Source of the DNA: Hallella seregens ATCC 51272
GTDB taxonomy: Bacteria > Bacteroidota > Bacteroidia > Bacteroidales > Bacteroidaceae
Length of the DNA stretch: 34,679 nucleotides
Reading direction: 5' to 3'
Assembly (NCBI RefSeq): GCF_000518545.1
Contig: NZ_JADU01000029.1
Location: 1-34,679 of the forward strand
Part shown: positions 16,480-24,863 of the stretch, piece by piece
Numbering within the stretch: position 1 is the first letter of the stretch
Layout of the letters: each line of letters opens with the position of its first letter
Position numbers and translations under genes: made by a program
Notes under the pieces: generated by a model
Told to the model about the DNA's origin: nothing
What the model saw: the letters and a program-made list of their open reading frames with translations, nothing else
The model's database searches: none

Positions 16480-18279
16480 ATGAACCCTACAAACAAGCAG
16501 CACAATACCACCCCATTCACTCCTGTCAGACAGCGCGGCCCCGAGGCCCCTTGGGCGGGAATCCGCATCGGCGAAGAATGCACGGGGGCAGAGATACTCA
16601 TGCGCGCACTCTATCAGGAGAGTGTACGCACCATCTTTGGCTATCCCGGCGGCGCCATCATACCAGTGTTCGACGCCTTGTACACCTATACCCACAAGCA
16701 GGATCCCTGGTTCCACCATGTGCTCGTGCGCCACGAACAGGCGGCAGCACACGCCGCCGAGGGCTATGCCCGCGTGAGCGGCGAGGTGGGTGTGGCCCTG
16801 GTCACCTCGGGTCCGGGCGCCACCAACACCATCACGGGCGTGGCCGATGCCATGATGGACTCCATTCCCATCGTCGTGATTGCCGGCCAGGTGGGCATCA
16901 GTTCGCTGGGCACCGATGCCTTTCAAGAGGTGGATCTCGTGGGCATGGCCCAGCCCATCACGAAGTGGAGCTACCAGATACGTCGGCCCGAAGACGTGGC
17001 ATGGGCCGTGAACCGGGCGTTCTACATTGCCCGAAGCGGCCGTCCCGGCCCTGTGGTGCTCGACTTTCCGCGCAACGCGCAGACGGGCAAGGCCAAGTGG
17101 ATGCCCGGCAAGGCCGACGCGGTGCGCTCGTACTGCCCCTGCCCCAAGATAGACGCGGGGGCTGTCGAAGCCGCCGCCGCACTCATCAACCAGGCCAAGA
17201 AACCGATGGCTCTGGTGGGTCATGGCGTGGAGATTGCCGATGCTCAGCAGGAGCTCACGGCCCTGCTGGAGAAAGCCGACATCCCTGCAGGCTGCACGTT
17301 GCTGGGCCTCTCGGTGCTGCCCTCGGGCCATCCGCTCAACGTGGGCATGCTTGGCATGCACGGCAACTACGCGCCCAACGTGAAGCAGCAGGAGGCCGAC
17401 GTGATTATTGCCGTGGGTATGCGCTTCTCCGATCGCGTCATTGGCCGGCTCGACCGCTATGCCAAACAGGCCAAGATTATCCATCTCGACGTGGATGCCG
17501 CCGAGATAGACAAGAACGTGAAGACCGACGTGGCCGTGGTGGGCGACTGCAAAGAGAGCCTCGCGGCTATCTCCGCGCTTGTGGACAAGGCCGACCACAG
17601 CGCATGGCGGGCCTCGTTCGGCCCCCTCTATGAGAAGGAGAAGCGTGAGGTTATCGACCCCTCCATCCATCCGTCTGAGGGGCCGTTGCTCATGGGCGAG
17701 GTGGTGAACGCCGTGGCCGAAGCCACCCATGGCCAGGCCATTCTGGCCAACGACGTGGGCCTGAACCAGATGTTCTCCAGCCGGTATTTCAAGTTTGGCG
17801 TGAAGCGTAGCATCGTCACCAGCGGCGGTCTGGGCACCATGGGCTTCGGTCTGCCAGCTGCCGTGGGTGCCGTCTTCGGCGCACCCGACCGCACGGTGTG
17901 CCTCTTCACGGGCGACGGCGGCTTCCAAATGTCCATCCAGGAGCTGGGAACCATCATGGAGGAGCAAGTTCCGGTGAAGATGATCGTGCTCAACAACAAC
18001 TATTTGGGCAACGTGCGGCAGTGGCAAGACCTGATGTACGACAAGCGTCGTTCGTTCACTCACATGCTCAATCCCTGCTACGAGGACATAGCTCGAGGCT
18101 ATGGCATCGCCTACGATTTGGTGACCGACCGCAAGGATCTGGAAGCCAAGGTGGCCCGTATGCTGGCCACCGACGGGCCCTACCTGCTGGAGTGCGCCGT
18201 CAAGGAGGAGGAGAACGTCACCCCGATGGTGACTCCCGGCAGTGCCGTGGACGAAATGATGTTGCATTTGGACATATAA
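16480..18279 (+). CDS. ilvB: Acetolactate synthase large (catalytic) subunit
   Basis: A 599-residue thiamine-diphosphate enzyme that condenses pyruvate with pyruvate or 2-ketobutyrate. After about 30 variable residues it shows IFGYPGGAIIPVFDALY, RHEQAAAHAAEGYAR with the catalytic Glu86, SGPGATNTITG and the SRPGPVVLD-like SGRPGPVVLDFP. The ThDP/Mg motif runs from GDGGFQMSIQEL to VLNNNYLGNVRQWQ. It pairs with the regulatory subunit encoded five bases downstream. All catalytic features appear intact. Confidence 0.97.
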   Translation: MNPTNKQHNTTPFTPVRQRGPEAPWAGIRIGEECTGAEILMRALYQESVRTIFGYPGGAIIPVFDALYTYTHKQDPWFHHVLVRHEQAAAHAAEGYARVSGEVGVALVTSGPGATNTITGVADAMMDSIPIVVIAGQVGISSLGTDAFQEVDLVGMAQPITKWSYQIRRPEDVAWAVNRAFYIARSGRPGPVVLDFPRNAQTGKAKWMPGKADAVRSYCPCPKIDAGAVEAAAALINQAKKPMALVGHGVEIADAQQELTALLEKADIPAGCTLLGLSVLPSGHPLNVGMLGMHGNYAPNVKQQEADVIIAVGMRFSDRVIGRLDRYAKQAKIIHLDVDAAEIDKNVKTDVAVVGDCKESLAAISALVDKADHSAWRASFGPLYEKEKREVIDPSIHPSEGPLLMGEVVNAVAEATHGQAILANDVGLNQMFSSRYFKFGVKRSIVTSGGLGTMGFGLPAAVGAVFGAPDRTVCLFTGDGGFQMSIQELGTIMEEQVPVKMIVLNNNYLGNVRQWQDLMYDKRRSFTHMLNPCYEDIARGYGIAYDLVTDRKDLEAKVARMLATDGPYLLECAVKEEENVTPMVTPGSAVDEMMLHLDI

Positions 18280-18284
18280 GAATT

Positions 18285-18818
18285 ATGGAAAAGAAGTTTT
18301 ATACCTTGCTCGTTTACAGTGAGAACGTGGCCGGTATCCTCAATCAGGTGACGGCCGTTTTCACCCGTCGGCAGGTCAATATAGAGAGTCTCAACGTGTC
18401 GGCATCGAGCATTGACGGCATCCACAAGTACACAATCACCTGCTGGAGCTGCGAAAGCGAGATAGAAAAAATCACGAAACAGCTCGAGAAGAAGATAGAC
18501 GTCATCAAGGCCGACTACTATACCGACGATGAATTGTTCATTCACGAGGTGGCGCTCTTCAAGATTTCAACGCCCGTACTGCTCGACAATGCCGAGATTT
18601 CGCGCACCATCCGCAAGCACGACGCACGCATGATGGAGGTGAACCCCACCTATTCCACGGTGTTGCTGGCCGGTCTCACCGAGGACATCTTCGACCTCTA
18701 TACGCGGCTCAACAGTTTCAACTGTCTGCTGCAATACACGCGTTCGGGGCGCATCGCCGTGACGCGGAGCTTCGAAGAGCCCGTGACCGACTTCCTCAAC
18801 GGGCAGGACAATCTGTAA
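18285..18818 (+). CDS. ilvN: Acetolactate synthase small (regulatory) subunit
   Basis: A 177-residue protein beginning MEKKFYTLLVYSENVAGILNQ. Residues 4-78 form an ACT domain with the usual valine-site context (AGILNQVTAVFTRRQVNIESLNV). A second ACT-like half follows (LFIHEVALFKIST onward) and is the part that activates the large subunit. The frame is open far upstream inside ilvB, but ATG 18285 follows the ilvB stop by five bases and matches family N-termini. Valine feedback on IlvB is expected from family knowledge. Confidence 0.93.
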   Translation: MEKKFYTLLVYSENVAGILNQVTAVFTRRQVNIESLNVSASSIDGIHKYTITCWSCESEIEKITKQLEKKIDVIKADYYTDDELFIHEVALFKISTPVLLDNAEISRTIRKHDARMMEVNPTYSTVLLAGLTEDIFDLYTRLNSFNCLLQYTRSGRIAVTRSFEEPVTDFLNGQDNL

Positions 18819-18867
18819 ATCAGCCACATGCGGTCTTCCGGACGGCATGTGCAGAAAGCACAAGGAT

Positions 18868-19632
18868 ATGGAGAAGATGCTGCCCAAGACGGGCAAATAC
18901 GAGTTTATGGCCGAGCCGTTCCACTGCGATTTCAGCAACCGGCTGTTCATGGGACACCTTGGCAACGCCATGCTCAACGCGGCCGACTTCCACAGTAACG
19001 ACCGCGGCTACGGCATGAGCTACCTGAATGGCTTGCACAAGACCTGGGTGCTCTCGCGTCTGGCCATAGAGATGGAGGAGATGCCTGCGGCCTACGACCG
19101 CTTTTCGGTGGAGACTTGGGTGGAGAGTGCCATGAAGTTCTTTACGAGCCGAAACTTTGCCGTGACCGGCCCCGACGGCCGCACACTGGGCTACGGCCGC
19201 AGCATCTGGGCCATGATCGACACGGAAACGCGGCAGCCGGTGGACTTGCTGGCCGTGCGCGACGGGCTTATCAATGCCTATGTGGAGCGCGACAAGGCGT
19301 GCCCCATCAGCAAGCCCTCGCGCGTGAGGATGGACAAGGAGGCCCCGCTGGTGCACAGCCTCGACACCTATTACAACGACATTGACGTCAACGGCCATGT
19401 CAACTCGGTGAAATACATCGAGCATGTGCTCGACTTGTTCGACCTCTCATGGTACCGTTCGCACCGCCTCCGGCGCTTTGAGATAGCCTATGTGGCCGAG
19501 AGTCACCAGGGCGACCGACTCCATTTCTACCGGGAGCAGACCGGCGAAGACGAGTATGGGGTGAGAATCACCAAGGGAACGGACGATGAGGTAGAGGTTG
19601 TAAGAAGTTTGATAAGGTTTGCAAAAGATTGA
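18868..19632 (+). CDS. Acyl-ACP thioesterase
   Basis: A 254-residue double-hotdog thioesterase, beginning MEKMLPKTGKYEF from ATG 18868; in-frame ATG 18847 would add seven residues and cannot be excluded. The N-terminal half has FHCDFSNRLFMGHLGNAMLNAA and LHKTWVLSRLAIEM. The C-terminal half has DIDVNGHVNSVKYIEHVLD, with the Asn and His of the catalytic site. The family releases free fatty acids from acyl carrier protein. Its place between ilvN and ilvC is, as I recall, conserved in Bacteroidales. A plausible link is that keto acids from the ilv pathway prime the branched-chain fatty acids that dominate these membranes. The chain-length preference is unknown. Confidence 0.85.
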   Translation: MEKMLPKTGKYEFMAEPFHCDFSNRLFMGHLGNAMLNAADFHSNDRGYGMSYLNGLHKTWVLSRLAIEMEEMPAAYDRFSVETWVESAMKFFTSRNFAVTGPDGRTLGYGRSIWAMIDTETRQPVDLLAVRDGLINAYVERDKACPISKPSRVRMDKEAPLVHSLDTYYNDIDVNGHVNSVKYIEHVLDLFDLSWYRSHRLRRFEIAYVAESHQGDRLHFYREQTGEDEYGVRITKGTDDEVEVVRSLIRFAKD

Positions 19633-19640
19633 AAGAAACC

Positions 19641-19671
19641 TTTGCGGTTTGCTTTTAAATCGTTACCTTTG
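19641..19671 (+). promoter_or_regulatory. ilvC promoter
   Basis: TTTG (19641-19644) and TACCTTTG (19664-19671) are 19 bases apart. ilvC can therefore be expressed on its own as well as by read-through from ilvD. The leader also contains a three-codon frame (ATG GAA GTT TAA, 19713-19724), probably by chance. Confidence 0.8.
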
Positions 19672-19744
19672 TGCGCGAAAACAAGCGTCGGCGTGCACGC
19701 GAGGAAAGAAACATGGAAGTTTAACGTTATAAATACATATCATT

Positions 19745-20788
19745 ATGGCAGAGATGAACTTTGGTGGCGTAGTTGAAAATGTAGTCACCAACAAGGAATT
19801 TACTTTGGAAAAGGCACGCGAAGTGCTCAAGAATGAGACGATCGCAGTCATCGGCTATGGTATTCAGGGTCCCGGCCAGGCCGGAAACCTCCGCGACAAC
19901 GGCTTCAACGTCATTGTGGGCCAGCGCGAGGGCAAGACCTACGACAAGGCGGTGGCCGACGGATGGGTGCCCGGAAAGACGCTGGTTTCCATCGAGGAGG
20001 CCGTGCAGCGTGGCACCATCATCTGCATGCTGCTCTCCGATGCCGGCCAGATTGCTGTGTGGCCCAAGATCAAACCCTATCTCGTGCCGGGCAAAACGCT
20101 CTATTACTCGCATGGCTTTGCCATCAACTGGCAGGATCGCACGGGCGTGGTGCCCCCCGAAAACATCGATGTCATCATGGTGGCTCCCAAGGGATCGGGC
20201 ACCTCGCTCCGCACCATGTTCCTCGAAGGCCGCGGTCTGAACTGCTCGTATGCCGTTTATCAGGACGCTTCGGGCAAGGCAGAGGAGAAGACCATAGCCT
20301 TTGGCATCGGCATCGGCGCCGGCTACATGTTCAAGACTACGTTCCACAAGGAGGCCACATCCGACCTTACCGGCGAGCGCGGATCGCTGATGGGGGCCAT
20401 CGAAGGACTGCTGGAGGCACAGTATGAAGTGCTCCGCTCGCACGGCCACTCCCCCTCGGAGGCGTTCAATGAGACCGTTGAGGAGCTCACCCAGAGCCTT
20501 GGCCCGCTGTTCGGCGAAAAGGGAATGGACTGGATGTATGCCAACTGCTCGACCACGGCCCAGCGCGGTGCACTCGACTGGCGGCCCCGTTTCAAGGCGG
20601 CCATCAAGCCTGTCATGGAGTGGCTCTACCTGAGCGTGGAGAACGGAACAGAGGCTCAAATCTCCATCGATAAGAACTCTCAGCCCGACTATCGCGAGAA
20701 ATTGAATGCCGAACTCAAGGAAATGCACGACATGGAAATGTGGCGTGCAGCCGAGACGGTGCGTCAGCTCCGCCCCGAGAACAACTAA
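19745..20788 (+). CDS. ilvC: Ketol-acid reductoisomerase
   Basis: A 347-residue enzyme that isomerises and reduces acetolactate and acetohydroxybutyrate. The Rossmann motif is VIGYGIQGPGQAGNLRD (35-51), followed by the cofactor-selecting loop VGQREGKTYDKA. The C-terminal knotted helical domain has DLTGERGSLMGAIEGLLEAQYE, with the metal-binding Asp and Glu. IQGPGQ in place of the common SQGHA/QGHAQ is the form I associate with Bacteroidetes enzymes. It has its own promoter, is separated from the thioesterase by 112 bases and ends at a strong terminator. NADPH versus NADH preference is not decided here. Confidence 0.97.
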   Translation: MAEMNFGGVVENVVTNKEFTLEKAREVLKNETIAVIGYGIQGPGQAGNLRDNGFNVIVGQREGKTYDKAVADGWVPGKTLVSIEEAVQRGTIICMLLSDAGQIAVWPKIKPYLVPGKTLYYSHGFAINWQDRTGVVPPENIDVIMVAPKGSGTSLRTMFLEGRGLNCSYAVYQDASGKAEEKTIAFGIGIGAGYMFKTTFHKEATSDLTGERGSLMGAIEGLLEAQYEVLRSHGHSPSEAFNETVEELTQSLGPLFGEKGMDWMYANCSTTAQRGALDWRPRFKAAIKPVMEWLYLSVENGTEAQISIDKNSQPDYREKLNAELKEMHDMEMWRAAETVRQLRPENN

Positions 20789-20816
20789 GCGGCCATTCAA
20801 AACAGAAGACAAGCGG

Positions 20817-20852
20817 GAGCCCCGAACCTCTTCCAAGGTTCGGGGCTCTTTG
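20817..20852 (+). terminator. Intrinsic terminator after ilvC
   Basis: GAGCCCCGAACCT (20817-20829) and AGGTTCGGGGCTC (20836-20848) form a perfect 13-bp stem followed by TTTG. Confidence 0.92.
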
Positions 20853-20886
20853 TGTTCGTGTCACTGGAAGCCCTTGGAGGCCAGAC

Positions 20887-21018
20887 AATAAAGCCGTATT
20901 CACCCCACGATAAAGCCGTGGAGGCACAGCGAAAAACCCGTAAACGCATGATGAAAAACCCGTAAACGCGTGACGAAAAACCCGTGGACGCGTGGCGAAT
21001 AACCCGTGGACGCACGAC
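20887..21018. repeat. 22-bp-period intergenic repeat, six copies
   Basis: Units start at 20887, 20909, 20931, 20953, 20975 and 20997, an exact 22-base period. The middle units begin GAAAAACCCGT and continue with AAACGCGTGAC or close variants; the outer ones begin GATAAAGCCGT or GAATAACCCGT. The array lies between the ilvC terminator and the 3' end of recQ. Confidence 0.9.
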
Positions 21019-21054
21019 GGCAAAATGGCCGCCGGTCGCCGGTGAGGCGGGGCA

Positions 21055-22953
21055 TTATATGAAAATGCAGGCTCCCTCTACGTGGATTTGCTCTTCGGCG
21101 GCCAGCTGGTGCAGGGCCTCGTCGAGCCGGGCCTTGGGCAGTGGCAGCCGGGAGAGCTCGGTGAGAGCGTGGCGCCGGCCGTCGGACAGCAGGCCGAGGA
21201 TGAGCCGCACGGCCTCGCCGGTGCCGGGTTGGGGATTGGAGGACGCGACGACAGCCCGGCAAACATCGCATGCGCCGCAGTCGTGGCTGCCGGTCTCGCC
21301 GAAGTAGCGCAGCAGCTGGCGGCTGCGGCAGACGCTGCCGTTGGTGGCGTATTCCATCATGGCGTCGATGCGTTTGGTGAACTGCGTCTTGCGGTCTTCG
21401 TACACACTGGGCGGGATGACCACGTCGTCGCGGTCTACGCGGTCGCGCAAGTAGGTGATGAAAGGCGTCTTTCGCTGGGGAATGAAGCTGAGGATGTGCT
21501 TGTGGTCAAGGCCCCGCAGCACCTGGTAGGTGCGTTCGCGGCCCAGCCCTGCCTGCTGGGCGATGAGGGCTTCGTCGATGTAACCGTAGTCGGTGAACAG
21601 GCTGCCGTAGTTGCGCAGCACGGCCGTGATGACGGCATCTTCGTCGGGCGAGGTCTCCTCCAGCCGGTAGAGCTCGTTGCGCCGCAGCAGGAACATCAGG
21701 CGGGCCGCGGCATCCGGGTCGGTCTCGTAGGCGATGAGGCCTGCGCTTTGCAGCAGACGCAGGGCGGCGTCCACCGTGAGCGGGAAGTACTTGTAGGTGT
21801 GGCAGAACTTGTCTATCTCGAAAGAGAACGTGTGGCCGCCGCCGCTACCCGTGCCGATGACGTAGTAATAGGCCAGGTGCTCGTACACGTCGCGGATGTA
21901 ATCCTTGGGCGGAAAGTTGTCGTCGATGCGCTTGCAGAGCTTGCGCCGGTCGCTGTTGTTCCACAGCAGCACGGCATAAGCCGTCTGCCCGTCGCGGCCG
22001 GCCCGCCCCGCTTCCTGGAAGTAGGCTTCGATGGAATCGGGACAATCCACGTGGACGACGAGGCGCACGTCGGGCTTGTCGATGCCCATGCCGAAAGCGT
22101 TGGTGGCCACGATGACGCGTTTGGCCCCCTGCTGCCACAGCCGTTGCCGCTCGTCCTTGGTGGCGGGCTCCAGTCCGGCGTGATAAAAAGTGGAGGAAAG
22201 GCCCTGCTGCTCCAGCAGGGCCGAGATGTCCTTGCAGCGTCGGCGGCTTCGCACATAGACGATGGCCGAGCCCTGTACGGCGGTGAGAATGCGGGCGAGC
22301 TCTGCCTCCTTGTCGGTGGCTTCGCGCACCACGTAGGCCAGATTTCTGCGCTCGAAGCTCATGCGAAACACGTTGGGACGGCGGAACGACAGCCGCTGCT
22401 GGATGTCGTCGGCGACCTGCGGTGTGGCCGTGGCCGTGAGCGCGAGCACGGGAGCCTCGGGCTTGAGCCGGCGGATGTCGGCAATTTGGAGGTAGGAGGG
22501 GCGGAAGTCGTAGCCCCACTGGCTGATGCAGTGGGCTTCGTCCACGGTGATGAAGCTCACGCGGATGCGCTTCAGCTTCTCCAGAAAGATGGTAGAGGAG
22601 AGGCGTTCGGGCGAGACATAGAGAAACTTGACGTCGCCGAGGATGCAGTTTTCCAGCGTCTTCACAATCTCGGCACGCGACATGCTCGAGTAGATGGCCG
22701 AGGCAACGATGCCCTTGGCCCGCAGATGCTGCACCTGATCTTTCATCAGAGCAATGAGCGGCGTGACGACAAGGCACACGCCCTCCTGGGCCAACGCGGG
22801 CACTTGAAAGGTAATGGACTTGCCGCCGCCCGTGGGCATGAGCCCCAAGGTGTCGTTGCCCGCCCCGATGCTGCGGATTATATCGTGCTGGATGCCACGA
22901 AAATTGTCGTAGCCCCAGTACTCCCTGAGGATGCGCTGATACTGGTCGGCCAT
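21055..22953 (-). CDS. recQ: ATP-dependent DNA helicase RecQ
   Basis: A 632-residue 3'-5' superfamily 2 helicase. The start MADQYQRILREYWGYDNFRG is chosen at 22953 because it begins the family motif 0 and the upstream extension overlaps recJ. Walker A is PTGGGKS (40-46), motif II is DEAHC (138-142), motif III is ALTATAT, and motifs V/VI are ATNAFGMGIDKPDVR and QEAGRAGRDG. The zinc site has C...CGACDVC, followed by a short winged-helix tail. No clear HRDC domain is seen, so this is the shorter type. It starts 13 bases after recJ in the same direction: a recJ-recQ repair operon, whose products together process DNA ends in the RecF pathway. Confidence 0.95.
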   Translation of the reverse strand: MADQYQRILREYWGYDNFRGIQHDIIRSIGAGNDTLGLMPTGGGKSITFQVPALAQEGVCLVVTPLIALMKDQVQHLRAKGIVASAIYSSMSRAEIVKTLENCILGDVKFLYVSPERLSSTIFLEKLKRIRVSFITVDEAHCISQWGYDFRPSYLQIADIRRLKPEAPVLALTATATPQVADDIQQRLSFRRPNVFRMSFERRNLAYVVREATDKEAELARILTAVQGSAIVYVRSRRRCKDISALLEQQGLSSTFYHAGLEPATKDERQRLWQQGAKRVIVATNAFGMGIDKPDVRLVVHVDCPDSIEAYFQEAGRAGRDGQTAYAVLLWNNSDRRKLCKRIDDNFPPKDYIRDVYEHLAYYYVIGTGSGGGHTFSFEIDKFCHTYKYFPLTVDAALRLLQSAGLIAYETDPDAAARLMFLLRRNELYRLEETSPDEDAVITAVLRNYGSLFTDYGYIDEALIAQQAGLGRERTYQVLRGLDHKHILSFIPQRKTPFITYLRDRVDRDDVVIPPSVYEDRKTQFTKRIDAMMEYATNGSVCRSRQLLRYFGETGSHDCGACDVCRAVVASSNPQPGTGEAVRLILGLLSDGRRHALTELSRLPLPKARLDEALHQLAAEEQIHVEGACIFI

Positions 22954-22966
22954 GGGTTGCAGCCCT

Positions 22967-24694
22967 TTACAGCTCGTCCTCGGCCGGCCGGATGTCCTCG
23001 ATTTGCAGCTGCACCTGGTTGCGCTTGAACACGTTTTCCTCGATGGTGTAGGCAATGTCGAACGAGCGTTTCGACTTGATGTAGCGGGCCGAAGCGCTTT
23101 GTCCGAAGGCGATGCCGTTGACCACGGCCCCCGATTTGGAGTCGACGAGCTCCAGTTTGATGTGTTCCTGCGCGCGTCCCACCACCTTGCTCGTGCCGTA
23201 ATCGTAGACTCCCTTGGTGCAGAAAACCGGTTTGGGGTTGCCCGGCCCAAAGGGGGAGAAGCGCTTCAAGTCGTTGTACAGCCGCTTGGAAATGTCTCTA
23301 AAGTCGAGCTCCGCATCCAGATCGAGGTAGGCTTCAGTCTGTTCGGGCATGATGTGCTCCTCCACAAAGTGCTGGAATCGACGGCGGAACTCGGGCACAT
23401 CAGCCCATCGCAGCGTGAGCCCGGCGGCGTAGGTGTGGCCCCCGAAGTTGAGCAACAGGTCGCGGCAACTCTTGATGGCCGCATAAATATCGAAGCCCAT
23501 GACCGACCGGGCCGAGCCCGTGGCCAGCTCGTTGTCGCGTGTAATCACCACGGTGGGCCGGAAATAGATCTCCGTGAGCCGCGAGGCCACGATGCCGATG
23601 ACTCCTTTTTTCCAATGTTCGTCGTAGAGCACGATGCTGGAATGGTGCTTCTGGCTTTCGAGTTTGGCCACAATCTGGTTGGCCTCTTCGGTCATTTGCT
23701 TGTCAATATCCTTGCGTTGCTCGTTGTATTCATTGATGTGACGTGCCTCCTTGAGGGCGGTGGCGAAGTCCTTTTCAACGAGCAGAACCACGCTCTCCTT
23801 GCCGTTTTCTATGCGTCCCGAGGCGTTGATGCGTGGGCCAATCTTGAAGATAATGTCGCTCATGGATATTTCGCGGCCGTTGAGTCCGCAGATGTCGATG
23901 ATGGCTTTCAGGCCTACACTGGGATTCTGGTTGAGCTGTTTGAGGCCGTGGAAAGCCAGAATGCGGTTTTCGTCGACCACGGGTACAATGTCGGCGGCGA
24001 TGCTGACGGCGCAGAAATCGAGCAAAGGGATGAGCCGCGAAAAGGGAATGCCGTTGTTTTTGGCAAAGGCTTGCATGAACTTGAAACCCACGCCGCAGCC
24101 GCACAGCTGCTTGAAAGGGTAGGTGTCGTCGGGGCGTTTGGGGTTGAGGATGGCCACGGCGGGGGGCATCACATCGTCGGGCACGTGATGGTCGCAGATG
24201 ATAAAGTCGATGCCCAGGCTCTTGGCATAGGCAATTTCCTCGATGGCCTTGATGCCGCAGTCGAGTATAATGATGAGCTTGACGCCCGTTTCGTGGGCAA
24301 AGTCCATGCTCTTGCGACTCACTCCGTAGCCCTCATCGTAGCGGTCGGGGATGTAATAGTCGATGTTTGAATAGAACTGTTGCAGAAACTTATACACCAG
24401 CGCGACGGCCGTGCACCCGTCCACGTCGTAGTCTCCGTAGACCAGAATGCGCTCCTTTCGCCCCATGGCATCATTCAATCGGTCGACGGCCACGTCCATG
24501 TCTTTCATCAGAAACGGGTTGATGAGGTCGGCCAGCTGAGGCCGGAAGAACCGCTTGGCGGCGCTTTCTGTGGTGATGCCCCGCTTGATGAGCAGTTGCG
24601 CCAGGATGGGATTCACGCTGAGCTTCTCGCCCAACTCCCTGGCTTGCTGGATGTGGTCTGGTGTAGGAGGGTCATATTTCCATTTGAAGTGCAT
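22967..24694 (-). CDS. recJ: Single-stranded-DNA-specific exonuclease RecJ
   Basis: A 575-residue DHH-superfamily 5'-3' exonuclease. VYGDYDVDGCTA (85-96) supplies metal-binding aspartates, LDCG lies at 144-147, and CDHH at 167-170 is the DHH motif. The DHHA1 part has GGHTYAAG. The N-terminal KWKYDPPTP segment and overall length fit the family. It is transcribed from a -7 box at 24719-24726 (minus strand) with a very short leader, and leads into recQ. It acts on DNA ends and gaps in recombinational repair. Confidence 0.96.
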   Translation of the reverse strand: MHFKWKYDPPTPDHIQQARELGEKLSVNPILAQLLIKRGITTESAAKRFFRPQLADLINPFLMKDMDVAVDRLNDAMGRKERILVYGDYDVDGCTAVALVYKFLQQFYSNIDYYIPDRYDEGYGVSRKSMDFAHETGVKLIIILDCGIKAIEEIAYAKSLGIDFIICDHHVPDDVMPPAVAILNPKRPDDTYPFKQLCGCGVGFKFMQAFAKNNGIPFSRLIPLLDFCAVSIAADIVPVVDENRILAFHGLKQLNQNPSVGLKAIIDICGLNGREISMSDIIFKIGPRINASGRIENGKESVVLLVEKDFATALKEARHINEYNEQRKDIDKQMTEEANQIVAKLESQKHHSSIVLYDEHWKKGVIGIVASRLTEIYFRPTVVITRDNELATGSARSVMGFDIYAAIKSCRDLLLNFGGHTYAAGLTLRWADVPEFRRRFQHFVEEHIMPEQTEAYLDLDAELDFRDISKRLYNDLKRFSPFGPGNPKPVFCTKGVYDYGTSKVVGRAQEHIKLELVDSKSGAVVNGIAFGQSASARYIKSKRSFDIAYTIEENVFKRNQVQLQIEDIRPAEDEL

Positions 24695-24718
24695 TTGATT
24701 TTTCCTTTATTTCTGCCT

Positions 24719-24726
24719 CAAAGTTA
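24719..24726 (-). promoter_or_regulatory. -7 box of recJ
   Basis: The minus strand reads TAACTTTG, 25 bases before the recJ ATG. No convincing -33 box is visible. Confidence 0.55.
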
Positions 24727-24790
24727 CGAATTTTCACCGAGAAAGCTAACAGATTCCACGTAAAAGTTGGCCTCGTCCGGCGTAAATGAC

Positions 24791-24826
24791 AGAGGGGACG
24801 CGCCAAGCGAATGGCGCGTCCCCTCT
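24791..24826 (-). terminator. Terminator hairpin after the C1 peptidase gene
   Basis: AGAGGGGACGCGCCA (24791-24805) and TGGCGCGTCCCCTCT (24812-24826) form a perfect 15-bp stem with a six-base loop, 37 bases past the peptidase stop. The T-run on the minus strand is poor (GTCATTT). Confidence 0.75.
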
Positions 24827-24863
24827 GATGGCGGGCCCTTGTGGAGCCCGTATGGCGGCGGCG

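Noticed and set aside
15646..18267. An 873-codon minus-strand frame across ilvD and ilvB
   Set aside because: It is antisense to two clear enzymes with intact motifs; composition effect only.
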